From the NCBI GenBank assembly GCA_018398995.1, contig CP073759.1, forward strand, positions 434,001 to 498,000: a DNA stretch of 64,000 bases. The letters are read 5' to 3'. A program made the translations under genes and the position numbers. The notes beneath the pieces are model-generated. The model was not told where the DNA came from. It worked only from the letters and a program-made list of their open reading frames with translations, and ran no database searches. Below, piece by piece: positions 18,125 to 26,402 of this stretch; positions within the stretch are counted from its first letter, which is position 1; the number at the start of each line of letters is the position of its first letter. This DNA comes from Methylophilaceae bacterium. Lineage in GTDB: Bacteria > Pseudomonadota > Gammaproteobacteria > Burkholderiales > Methylophilaceae.

Positions 18125-19900
18125 ATGGCAAAAATGAACGCTTCAGTTAATAAAAACCAGCTTGGCTTGGGCGAATTTCTTCGCATGTTAGTTAATGCTG
18201 GAAAAGTAAGTAAAGCAAAAGCTGAAACGCTTTACAAAGATCGTAAATTAGATAGCTCGAATTTACACCCTATTATTATTGTCGCAGAACAAAAATGGCA
18301 AGATGCAATAAGCGGCAAAACGATGAATGCTGACTTTTTATCAAGATGGCTGGCAACAGAATCTGGACATGAATTTTATCATATCGATCCATTAAAACTT
18401 GACTTTAGCTCAGCTGCACAGATGGTGTCTAAGGCTTATGCACAGCGCTTAAAAATCATGCCAATTTCTATCCAAGGAGATAAGGCAGTAGTGGCTACTG
18501 CAGATCCTTATCATGCGGATTGGATGCCAGAGCTAGAACGTATTTTGGGTATGAAAATTCGACTTGTGGTAGCTAATCCGCTTGAGATTAATCGTTATCT
18601 ACCGGAAGTCTATAACTTAGCGTCCTCTATCAACAAAGCCAACTTATCTAAAACAGGACAAATTCTTGGCGTACAAAACTTTGAACAATTAGTTGAATTA
18701 GGCAAAGATAAAAACTTAGATGCGAATGAACAACATGTCGTTAATATTGTAGATTGGCTGTTCAAATATGCTTTTGAACAACGTGCCAGCGATATTCATC
18801 TAGAGCCTCGCAGAGCCAACGGCGTGATGCGCTTTAGAATTGATGGCGTATTACATCAAGTGTATCAGTTACCCGCTAATATCATGAACGCCATCACCAG
18901 CAGAATTAAGCTGTTAGGTCGTATGGATATGGTTGAAAAACGCCGTCCACAAGATGGTCGCATCAAAACCATTAATACTGAAGGCCACGAAATTGAATTA
19001 CGCTTATCGACAATGCCCACTGCGTTTGGTGAGAAGTTGGTGATGCGTGTATTTACGCCAGAGGTCATTTTGCAAGATTTTGTAACATTAGGTTTCTCTC
19101 AAAAACAAGCTGCGCTGTGGGAGGATTGGACCAAACACCCTAATGGCATTATTTTGGTAACAGGCCCCACAGGCTCTGGCAAAACAACAACACTCTATTC
19201 CACCTTAAAACATCTGGCTACCTCGGAGGTGAATGTCAGTACAGTAGAAGACCCCATTGAGATGATTGAACCTGCGTTTAACCAAATGCAAGTAACAACC
19301 AACATCGGGCTGAGTTTTGCACAAGGCATTCGCACCTTAATGCGGCAAGACCCAGATATTATTATGGTAGGCGAGATTCGTGATAGTGAAACGGCGGATA
19401 TGGCAATTCAAGCTGCTTTAACAGGTCATTTAGTCCTGTCTACACTGCATACCAATGATGCGCCATCTGCCATTACCCGCCTACTAGACTTAGGCGTGCC
19501 CTCTTACCTCATTCACTCTACTGTTTTAGGAATTATGGGCCAACGCTTGGTACGCACCTTGTGCCCTGCATGTAAAGCACCAACGGAAATTTCCGATGCT
19601 GAATGGTCATCAGTGACCCATCCATTTAAAGCCACTAAACCGACTACTGCAATGAAAGCAGTCGGCTGTCTCGAATGCCGTCATACCGGCTATAAAGGAC
19701 GGAGCGGTATCTATGAAATGCTGACTATCACACCAACCTTACGTAAACAAATTACACCTCATACCGATTTAGCAGAAATTAAAAAACTGGCTTATCAGGA
19801 AGGTATGCAACCATTAATGCTCAATGGTTTGGAAAAAGTAGCTGCCGGACTAACCACGATTGAAGAAGTATTAAAAGTTGCACCACATCTTGATGAGTAA
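18125..19900 (+). CDS. GspE/PulE-type secretion or pilus assembly ATPase
   Basis: This is a 591-residue traffic ATPase of the type II secretion/type IV pilus family. It has an N-terminal MshEN/GspE-N type domain (about 60-160), then Walker A ([16 protein letters not shown]), Asp box (VEDPIEMIE), Walker B (IIMVGEIRDSETADMA) and His box. A tetracysteine zinc site (LCPAC...CLECRHTGYKG) follows, as in GspE and PilB. The frame is open to a TTG at 18095; I chose the ATG at 18125 (MAKMNASV). No other secretion gene is adjacent, so whether it drives a type II system, an MSHA-like pilus or the T4P is open. It is intact, unlike pilB in this window. Confidence 0.88.
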   Translation: MAKMNASVNKNQLGLGEFLRMLVNAGKVSKAKAETLYKDRKLDSSNLHPIIIVAEQKWQDAISGKTMNADFLSRWLATESGHEFYHIDPLKLDFSSAAQMVSKAYAQRLKIMPISIQGDKAVVATADPYHADWMPELERILGMKIRLVVANPLEINRYLPEVYNLASSINKANLSKTGQILGVQNFEQLVELGKDKNLDANEQHVVNIVDWLFKYAFEQRASDIHLEPRRANGVMRFRIDGVLHQVYQLPANIMNAITSRIKLLGRMDMVEKRRPQDGRIKTINTEGHEIELRLSTMPTAFGEKLVMRVFTPEVILQDFVTLGFSQKQAALWEDWTKHPNGIILVTGPTGSGKTTTLYSTLKHLATSEVNVSTVEDPIEMIEPAFNQMQVTTNIGLSFAQGIRTLMRQDPDIIMVGEIRDSETADMAIQAALTGHLVLSTLHTNDAPSAITRLLDLGVPSYLIHSTVLGIMGQRLVRTLCPACKAPTEISDAEWSSVTHPFKATKPTTAMKAVGCLECRHTGYKGRSGIYEMLTITPTLRKQITPHTDLAEIKKLAYQEGMQPLMLNGLEKVAAGLTTIEEVLKVAPHLDE

Positions 19901-20084
19901 CATGCTGCAATGGCTCATCAATACCACTCACCGCAATTTCTGATGGACGTGCTTTCTCATCAGATACCCTCTATTAAGCATCACTAAAGAGCGGATTACC
20001 GCCACTAATATTAAGTATTCATTTTTGATGAATATGTCCATTATGCCTAGCTGCTAACACACCAATCATTTTTGCAATGGTTGC

Positions 20085-20114
20085 TTGACACATTGAATGA
20101 GAATGATTATCATT
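20085..20114 (+). promoter_or_regulatory. Sigma-70 promoter overlapped by a Fur box
   Basis: A perfect -35 (TTGACA, 20085-20090) is followed by a 17-base spacer and TATCAT (20108-20113). The Fur-like 19-mer AATGAGAATGATTATCATT at 20096-20114 covers the spacer and the -10. Bound Fur-Fe2+ would block RNA polymerase. This is the best regulatory site in the window and drives the three small genes that begin at 20144. Confidence 0.85.
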
Positions 20115-20143
20115 TAGTTAATTTCATTGTTCTGGAGTAGCAT

Positions 20144-20353
20144 ATGAAACATCTTAATATCGTTAGCCAAACACGGTTGCCTAGCAACACCTCTTGTAAA
20201 GTGTTGTATCACAAATCTTCAGATACCGTAGAAATTGAAGTTGGCGGCACTACACTTAAATTTGAAGCAAATAGTTTTATTGTGGTGAATGAAATGCTGC
20301 GCAAAGCAGCCGCCAAAATCGTCATGCAAACCAAAATTGAAAGTGTGGCATAG
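20144..20353 (+). CDS. Small protein of unknown function (family I), first gene of a Fur-regulated unit
   Basis: This 69-residue protein is not one I recognise. It has no signal peptide, membrane helix or metal motif. The core (about 20-47) reads VLYHKSSDTVEIEVGGTTLK and continues into FEANSF. The same pattern of a Tyr, acidic residue, beta-strand Gly, alternating Leu and a closing SF recurs in the gene at 20668, so the two are paralogues. GGAG precedes the ATG. It lies 30 bases downstream of the Fur-box promoter and 16 bases before the next gene. A role under iron limitation is inferred only from the promoter. Confidence 0.78.
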   Translation: MKHLNIVSQTRLPSNTSCKVLYHKSSDTVEIEVGGTTLKFEANSFIVVNEMLRKAAAKIVMQTKIESVA

Positions 20354-20369
20354 CCACAGAAAGGGAAAA

Positions 20370-20654
20370 ATGAACCTCACCAATTCGTATGCATCAAGCG
20401 GCACGACACTGCTAAGCGAAGAGCATGACCCCGAACATCCAGATGCGGCTTCTGTCATGGCTTCCTTACTTTATGTATCCACTATCTACAACAAAAAACC
20501 ATCGCAAGACTTTGCCAAACTGGCTTTACGGCTAGCCGAAAAACTCATGACACCAGAATATGCCGAATCTGAGCTGATTTGCACAGTATCTCGCAGAATG
20601 TGTGTACATTGGACTCGAATAATGAATGAATACGAGCATCAAGCGCGTCAATAG
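20370..20654 (+). CDS. Small protein of unknown function (family II), second gene of a Fur-regulated unit
   Basis: This 94-residue protein is helical by appearance, without a signal peptide or membrane segment. An acidic N-terminus (EEHDPEHPDAASVMA) leads into a central helix with the motif FAKLALRLAEKL and then PEY. The same layout (DP-x-x-P-x-A, LAKLALRL, PEY, and a Trp about 20 residues later) is found in the protein at 22115-22417, clearly a paralogue. AAGGGA precedes the ATG. The frame is also open upstream (TG-type starts inside the previous gene), but the ATG at 20370 fits the ribosome binding site. Function unknown. Confidence 0.78.
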   Translation: MNLTNSYASSGTTLLSEEHDPEHPDAASVMASLLYVSTIYNKKPSQDFAKLALRLAEKLMTPEYAESELICTVSRRMCVHWTRIMNEYEHQARQ

Positions 20655-20667
20655 AAAAGGATAATCA

Positions 20668-20904
20668 ATGAATCACCAACAATGCAGCAACATAACCTTA
20701 GCAGGCAACAATATCAGTCGCATTATTTACTGCGAAACGCACAATACCTACGAACTGATGATAGGTTCATTGAGCCTTAGACTAGACGAAGCCTCTTTCA
20801 CAGGCCTGTGCAACTTGCTCAACGATGCGCAGCATGTAAAATTAGCCATGTCAAACTCAAAACAATCATTTGATCGACTCATGCGGCAAATCAAACGCGT
20901 ATAA
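20668..20904 (+). CDS. Small protein of unknown function (family I), third gene of a Fur-regulated unit
   Basis: This 78-residue protein is a diverged paralogue of the one at 20144. Its core IIYCETHNTYELMIGSLSLR can be aligned without gaps to that protein's core, and both end the strand region with SF and continue as a helix. It carries three Cys (one near the N-terminus, one in the core, one in GLCNLL). AAGGA precedes the ATG, 13 bases after the previous stop. An inverted repeat follows at 20919-21000. Function unknown. Confidence 0.75.
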   Translation: MNHQQCSNITLAGNNISRIIYCETHNTYELMIGSLSLRLDEASFTGLCNLLNDAQHVKLAMSNSKQSFDRLMRQIKRV

Positions 20905-20918
20905 ATGACCAATCAATC

Positions 20919-21000
20919 TTAGCGTCAATCATTGTCTTTTATCGGTTGAAAGCTATAGCCAGACAATGCTATTTGGCAATTTAATGGATATTGACGCTAA
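20919..21000. repeat. Nested inverted repeat downstream of the Fur-regulated small genes
   Basis: TTAGCGTCAAT (20919-20929) pairs perfectly with ATTGACGCTAA (20990-21000). Directly inside, CATTGTCT (20930-20937) pairs with AGACAATG (20961-20968). The structure starts 14 bases after the last small gene. It has no T-run, so it is not a classical terminator; it could protect the 3' end of the mRNA, be a small RNA, or be a miniature mobile element. Confidence 0.6.
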
Positions 21001-21421
21001 CTCTCTATATTGCTTGCTAGTCTAATTACTGTAAACCCACTGACATCATAACCGTATTATCCGCATTAACCATACAGGTATTACCAATAGTTAACTCAGT
21101 TGCATGATTGAGCACAAAACGATCATGATAAAGCCCCGATTGTTCCAGATAACACATGCCAAATTGAGGCCATTGCAGATGATGGGGATTAGACGTTGCT
21201 AGATAGAACAGTGCAATGACGCTGGCATCGGCAACGCTGAATTTTGTTGCAAGGAATAAACCCAACTGGTTACTTTAATAAAAAATTGGTGCTCAACCTG
21301 CTGCTCCAACCTTCACTCTCTCTATTTCAAAAAAATGGTCGTCTTACGTCAAGTTTCATCAACTGCGACCAAAAAGATCGTTCACGATCTAAGGAGATGC
21401 ACATTGCTATGCATTTACAAC

Positions 21422-21451
21422 ATTTAAGATGTGTTAGGGGTCATCTTAAAT
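21422..21451. repeat. 10 bp perfect hairpin downstream of rpsD2
   Basis: ATTTAAGATG, a 10-base loop TGTTAGGGGT, then CATCTTAAAT. It lies 23 bases beyond the stop of the minus-strand S4 gene. A second self-complementary stretch (GCTAGCTAGTGCTAGC) lies between the two. No T-run follows on either strand. Confidence 0.6.
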
Positions 21452-21473
21452 TCTTAGCTAGCTAGTGCTAGCG

Positions 21474-22091
21474 TTAAACACGATTTGCGTAAAACTCTAC
21501 AACCAACTGTAAATCGACGGGAAATGGGGCATCATCCGCACCCGGATAATGCGCTACTGTTATTTTTTGTGCGCCCTCATCCCAAATCAACCATTCTGGT
21601 CTATCTAATGCAGGTTGCTTTAATGCTTCAGCCACAACTGGTATTTGCTTGCTTTTAGGTTTAATGGTGACTTCATCTCCTACTTTTAATCGAATAGAAG
21701 CAATATTGACTTTTTGGCCATTGAGCAATAAGTGGCCATGATTCACCAACTGCCTAGCTGCTATTACTGTAGGCGCAAACCCAGCACGAAAAACAACGTT
21801 ATCTAAGCGTCTTTCTAACAGTTCTATTAATCGTTCGCCCGTAGGCGCTTTACCTTTACGCGCATCGACAATCATGCGGCGCATTTGCGTTTCTGTTAAC
21901 CCATAATTAAATCGTATTTTTTGCTTTTCATTTAACTTAACACCATAATCAGAAAGTCTTTTGCGTGAAGCTTTATTGCCATGTTGCCCAGGTGGAAAAG
22001 GCCTAGTTTCGATGGTTTTGCGAGATAGCCCAGGTAAATCAACACCCAATGCGCGCATTATTTTGACTCTTGGCCCAGTTAATCTCGACAT
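21474..22091 (-). CDS. rpsD2: Alternative ribosomal protein S4 (second-type paralogue)
   Basis: This 205-residue S4 has the N-terminal RLTGPRVKIMRALG, PPGQHG, LSDYGVKLNEKQK, and the S4 RNA-binding domain RLDNVVFRAGFAPTVIAARQ with VNHGHLLLNGQKVNI. The region before PPGQHG (ETRPFPPGQHG) and RFNYGLTE resemble the S4 of cyanobacteria and plastids rather than the usual proteobacterial S4, which has TKCKIEQAPGQHG. The true start is the ATG at 22091 with GAGGAAAG upstream; the frame is open further. The main rpsD is normally in the alpha ribosomal operon, so this is probably an accessory copy. It is the second gene of a unit headed by a Fur-like box. Confidence 0.9.
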   Translation of the reverse strand: MSRLTGPRVKIMRALGVDLPGLSRKTIETRPFPPGQHGNKASRKRLSDYGVKLNEKQKIRFNYGLTETQMRRMIVDARKGKAPTGERLIELLERRLDNVVFRAGFAPTVIAARQLVNHGHLLLNGQKVNIASIRLKVGDEVTIKPKSKQIPVVAEALKQPALDRPEWLIWDEGAQKITVAHYPGADDAPFPVDLQLVVEFYANRV

Positions 22092-22114
22092 TTCACTTTC
22101 CTCATTCAAGTTTA

Positions 22115-22417
22115 TTATTGTAATAATTGGTGCTGTGGAATAACACTGGCATGTATAGCCATATATTTTTCTACAATACACTCCCATTGCGCAATTAAAC
22201 GATAGGCCACCTCTTCAGTAGAACGGACATACCCATATTCTGGCGCCAATAAATTTGTGGATAAACGCAACGCTAGCTTAGCCAAATGTAAAGATGGATT
22301 TAATGCATACTGTGATGCAACACAAGCAAGCGCCGTTAACACATGGTTAGCTGTTGGCAAATCTGGATCAAATTGTCCACACATTGCAGCTTCATCGCCA
22401 AAAGACTCCATTATCAT
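22115..22417 (-). CDS. Small protein of unknown function (family II), upstream partner of rpsD2
   Basis: This 100-residue protein is a paralogue of the one at 20370-20654: it has FDPDLPTANHV, then LHLAKLALRLSTNLLAPEYG and a Trp-containing C-terminal helix (IAQWECIVEKY). No signal peptide or membrane helix is visible. AAGGA precedes the ATG at 22417 by five bases. The S4 gene starts 23 bases after its stop, so the two are co-transcribed. Pairing a family II protein with a ribosomal protein under a Fur-like site suggests a role during iron limitation, but no function is known to me. Confidence 0.78.
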   Translation of the reverse strand: MIMESFGDEAAMCGQFDPDLPTANHVLTALACVASQYALNPSLHLAKLALRLSTNLLAPEYGYVRSTEEVAYRLIAQWECIVEKYMAIHASVIPQHQLLQ

Positions 22418-22435
22418 TACATTCCTTAATTTGTT

Positions 22436-22454
22436 AATGCTAATGATTCTTATT
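22436..22454 (-). promoter_or_regulatory. Fur-box-like site upstream of the family II gene and rpsD2
   Basis: The plus-strand 19-mer AATGCTAATGATTCTTATT agrees at 15 of 19 positions with the strong Fur box at 20096-20114 and shares its central AATGATT. It lies about 19 bases upstream of the ATG at 22417. No strong -35/-10 pair is obvious around it. Confidence 0.65.
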
Positions 22455-22682
22455 AATAAAGTAAAGTGTTATTTTTAACCCTCCTTAAAGTGAAAGTCTT
22501 ATCCATCCTTATTGTCACAAAACAATACCCATCTTGCTCGTAACATTTCGGACCTGCTCATCAATCATAATGGCATTTATTTAAAAGCAAATATTGGGCT
22601 TTAAAGCGCCTACATCTTGACCAAATATGTCCAAACAGTTATTGTGTAAGGTTCGTATAAACAAGCTAAACCGATAAAATTT

Positions 22683-24434
22683 ATGAATCAAGCTACGCCT
22701 GATAATCAACCACAAATGACGCCTGAATTTACTGGGGCAGAAATTCTGATTAAGTGTCTACATGCGGAAAACGTCAAATTTGTATTTGGCTATCCGGGAG
22801 GCGCAGTACTTAATATTTATGATGCTATTTATCAGCAAGATAAATTCGAACATATCTTAGTGCGCCACGAGCAAGCCGCATTACATGCAGCAGATGCCTA
22901 TGCAAGATCCACTGGTTTAGTAGGCGTCGCCTTAGTTACATCAGGGCCTGGCGCAACAAATGCTGTCACAGGCATTGCGACTGCTTATATGGATTCTGTG
23001 CCAATGGTTGTTATTAGCGGCCAGGTACCAACTTATGCCATTGGTGAGGACGCTTTTCAAGAGTGCGACACCGTTGGCATCACGCGCCCTTGTGTCAAAC
23101 ATAACTTTTTGATTAAAGATATTAACGATATCGCCCCAGTGATGAAGAAAGCCTTTCATGTCGCATCAACGGGTCGCCCAGGTCCTGTGCTTGTTGATAT
23201 TCCTAAAGACATCACGGCTACTTTAAATCGATTTGAATACCCACAAAAAGTGGAAATGCGTTCATACAACCCAATTACCAAAGGGCATTCAGGCCAAATT
23301 AAAAAAGCACTCAAGCTTATTGCGGAAGCCAAGCGCCCAATGATTTATACTGGCGGCGGCGTCGTATTAGGTAATGCATCAGCCGAATTAACGCAATTTG
23401 TTCAATCCATGGGCTTACCAACCACCAGCACATTAATGGGCTTAGGCGGCTACCCTGCCACCGACAAGCAATCCTTGGGCATGTTGGGTATGCACGGCAC
23501 TTACGAAGCCAATATGGCGATGCAAGAATGTGATGTATTACTTGCTGTTGGCGCACGCTTTGATGACCGCGTGATTGGCAATCCTGAGCATTTCTTAAGC
23601 CGCCCTCGCACCATCATTCATATTGATATCGATCCATCATCCATCTCAAAACGTGTCAAAATTGATGTACCAATTGTGGGCGATGTGAAATCTGTACTCA
23701 GTGATTTAAACGCGCTGATTAGTGAAGAAAAGCCTGCACAAAACACCGCCGCACTTGCCGATTGGAAGCGACAAATTGAAGAGTGGCGTAGCAAACGCTA
23801 TTCAGATTTTGCATTGGATGACAACCTGATCAAGCCGCAACAGGTCATCAAGTCTTTATATGATGTCACCAAAGGGGATGCCTTTATCACATCAGACGTT
23901 GGCCAACATCAAATGTGGGCAGCGCAATATTACCCCTTTGACAAGCCACGTCGTTGGATTAACTCAGGTGGATTGGGCACCATGGGCGTTGGTTTACCCT
24001 ATGCAATGGGCGTGCAATTAGCGTATCCAGACGCACAGGTTGCCTGTGTAACCGGTGAAGCATCTATCCAAATGTGTATCCAAGAGCTTTCTACCTGCAA
24101 GCAGTACAACTTACCCATCAAAGTGATTACCTTAAATAATCGTTATATGGGCATGGTCAGACAATGGCAAGAGTTTTTCTATGAGAACCGCTATTCAGAA
24201 TCTTATATGAATGCATTACCTGACTTTATAAAATTAGCGGAAGCTTATGGCCATGTTGGCATGCGCGTTACCCATCCTGGGGATGTCGAGGATGCATTAA
24301 AAGAAGCGTTTAGCCCAAAATTAAAAGATCGCATGGTGTTTATGGACTTTATTACCGATCAAGCTGAAAACGTCTTCCCTATGGTGCCTAATGGAAAAGG
24401 CTTGTCTGAAATGATTACAGGAAAGAACTCATAA
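22683..24434 (+). CDS. ilvB: Acetolactate synthase, large (catalytic) subunit
   Basis: This ThDP- and FAD-dependent enzyme forms acetolactate or acetohydroxybutyrate in branched-chain amino acid synthesis. The 583 residues contain the N-terminal pyrimidine domain with the catalytic Glu (LVRHEQAALHAADAYAR). GGRFDDR-like GARFDDRVIGN is in the central domain, and the ThDP motif lies at VTGEASIQMCIQEL through NNRYMGMVRQWQ. The stop overlaps the ilvH start by one base. It starts the ilvBHC cluster. The roughly 200-base leader shows no attenuator that I could recognise. Confidence 0.95.
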   Translation: MNQATPDNQPQMTPEFTGAEILIKCLHAENVKFVFGYPGGAVLNIYDAIYQQDKFEHILVRHEQAALHAADAYARSTGLVGVALVTSGPGATNAVTGIATAYMDSVPMVVISGQVPTYAIGEDAFQECDTVGITRPCVKHNFLIKDINDIAPVMKKAFHVASTGRPGPVLVDIPKDITATLNRFEYPQKVEMRSYNPITKGHSGQIKKALKLIAEAKRPMIYTGGGVVLGNASAELTQFVQSMGLPTTSTLMGLGGYPATDKQSLGMLGMHGTYEANMAMQECDVLLAVGARFDDRVIGNPEHFLSRPRTIIHIDIDPSSISKRVKIDVPIVGDVKSVLSDLNALISEEKPAQNTAALADWKRQIEEWRSKRYSDFALDDNLIKPQQVIKSLYDVTKGDAFITSDVGQHQMWAAQYYPFDKPRRWINSGGLGTMGVGLPYAMGVQLAYPDAQVACVTGEASIQMCIQELSTCKQYNLPIKVITLNNRYMGMVRQWQEFFYENRYSESYMNALPDFIKLAEAYGHVGMRVTHPGDVEDALKEAFSPKLKDRMVFMDFITDQAENVFPMVPNGKGLSEMITGKNS

Positions 24435-24925
24435 TGCGGCATATCATTTCAATTTTAATGGAAAACGAACCTGGTGCATTATCACGCGTTGCTGGTCTAT
24501 TCTCAGCGCGTGGGTACAACATTGAATCACTCACCGTAGCCACCACAGAAGATGCTACGCTTTCACGCATGACCATTGTCACCAGCGGTAACGATGCCAT
24601 CATAGAACAAATTATCAAGCAATTAAATAAATTAATTGACGTGGTTAAAGTGCTGGATTTAAACGATGGCAAGCATATTGAACGTGAACTGATGCTGATT
24701 AAAGTCAAAGCATCCAATCCCCATCGAGAAGAAATGAAGCGCATGTGTGACATTTTCCGTGGCCGCATTATTGATGTGACAGACGGCAGCTTCACGATTG
24801 AACTAACTGGCTCTGGCCATAAGCTAGATGCCTTTATTGAAAGCTTAGACAAAAGCGCAATTTTAGAGACAGTACGCACAGGCGCGTCTGGTATTGGACG
24901 TGGTGACAGAATTTTAAAGCTATAA
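24434..24925 (+). CDS. ilvH: Acetolactate synthase, small (regulatory) subunit
   Basis: This 163-residue partner of IlvB gives valine feedback control. The N-terminal ACT domain reads HIISILMENEPGALSRVAGLFSARGYNIESL, and the typical C-terminal domain ends SGIGRGDRILKL. One-base overlap (TAATG) with ilvB makes coupled translation likely. Confidence 0.96.
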   Translation: MRHIISILMENEPGALSRVAGLFSARGYNIESLTVATTEDATLSRMTIVTSGNDAIIEQIIKQLNKLIDVVKVLDLNDGKHIERELMLIKVKASNPHREEMKRMCDIFRGRIIDVTDGSFTIELTGSGHKLDAFIESLDKSAILETVRTGASGIGRGDRILKL

Positions 24926-24955
24926 GTTATACACCGTAGCATTAACACTATATAA

Positions 24956-26005
<1,050 letters not shown>

Positions 26006-26006
26006 A

Positions 26007-26048
26007 TGAGTTTGGCTATTTAATAAGTGAGTTTGGTTGTTTAAAAAG
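26007..26048 (+). repeat. 21 bp imperfect tandem duplication just after the ilvC stop
   Basis: Two adjacent 21-base units begin TGAGTTTGG and end TTTAATAAG or TTTAAAAAG. They agree at 18 of 21 positions. The first begins one base after the stop codon and the second runs into the 5' arm of the terminator. Confidence 0.8.
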
Positions 26049-26077
26049 CACAGAGGCTTCGGCACTGTGCTTTTTTT
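26043..26077 (+). terminator. Rho-independent terminator of the ilvBHC cluster
   Basis: AAAAAGCACAG pairs with CTGTGCTTTTTTT around a short TTCG-containing loop. A strong stem with a T-run. Confidence 0.88.
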
Positions 26078-26160
26078 ATAGGTCTTCATTGTCCACTCTT
26101 TTTGAACCCAACAAAAAGGCTAGAGGGCCAAACTTCACTCACAGTGACCAGCGGCTTTTT

Positions 26161-26197
26161 TGCGAGGAATGTAGCGACGAAACAGCCCAAACCATCG
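26161..26197. repeat. Possible degenerate copy of a dispersed GCGAGG-type repeat
   Basis: TGCGAGGAATGTAGCGACGA followed by AACAGCC resembles the right arm of the repeat at 28968-29060 (read on the minus strand: ACGAGGGCTACAGCGACCAA). Both recall the GTCATTGCGAGG...AGCGACGAAGCAATCC repeats common in bacterial intergenic DNA. Confidence 0.45.
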
Positions 26198-26402
26198 TCC
26201 TTAACAAGCCAGATCGCCGTCCTACACACGCGATAACATTGAAGCGCCTGTGATGCGTAATAAGGACTTGCGACGAAAATGAGACATTGGCAATAGCAGA
26301 AGAGCCAAAGCGCATGCATTGATTACGGTAAAAAACGATATAATCACATTCAAATCATTGTACACATCAACAAAAACGCTACATTAGCCTTGAAAGAACG
26401 CA

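Larger units (their letters stand above)
20905..21473. other. 569-base stretch without a convincing gene; several inverted repeats
   Basis: The stretch begins with a nested inverted repeat (20919-21000) and ends with a 10 bp hairpin (21422-21451). A short AGATCG-TTCA-CGATCT hairpin lies at about 21378. A minus-strand open frame (21265-21026, TTG start, 79 residues, ending TVMMSVGLQ) and a plus-strand frame (21244-21465, TTG start) have no proper initiation sites. The first could be a remnant of a lost gene. I would not call either as a gene. Confidence 0.5.
26006..26402. other. 397-base intergenic region between ilvC and psd
   Basis: It holds a tandem duplication (26007-26048), the ilvC terminator, and a stretch at 26161-26197 similar to a dispersed repeat (TGCGAGGAATGTAGCGACGA). 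A minus-strand frame of 77 codons (26319-26086) covers that repeat. It has no clear ribosome binding site or recognisable domain, so I do not call it. Confidence 0.5.

Noticed and set aside
20020-20092. Short minus-strand frame ending GVLAARHNGHIHQK before the Fur-box promoter
   Set aside because: Only about 24 codons, with no ribosome binding site; it looks protein-like but could be debris or chance.
21026-21265. Minus-strand 79-codon frame as a gene
   Set aside because: TTG start without ribosome binding site, no recognisable domain, and located between inverted repeats. At best a gene remnant.
21244-21465. Plus-strand 73-codon frame as a gene
   Set aside because: TTG start, composition unlike protein, runs through the hairpin at 21422-21451. 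The AAGGAG at about 21390 is followed at once by ATG, too close to act.
26086-26319. Minus-strand 77-codon frame between ilvC and psd
   Set aside because: Covers a degenerate dispersed repeat, is Cys/Trp-rich without a domain, and another frame on the same strand is also open for about 50 codons. Typical of repeat DNA.
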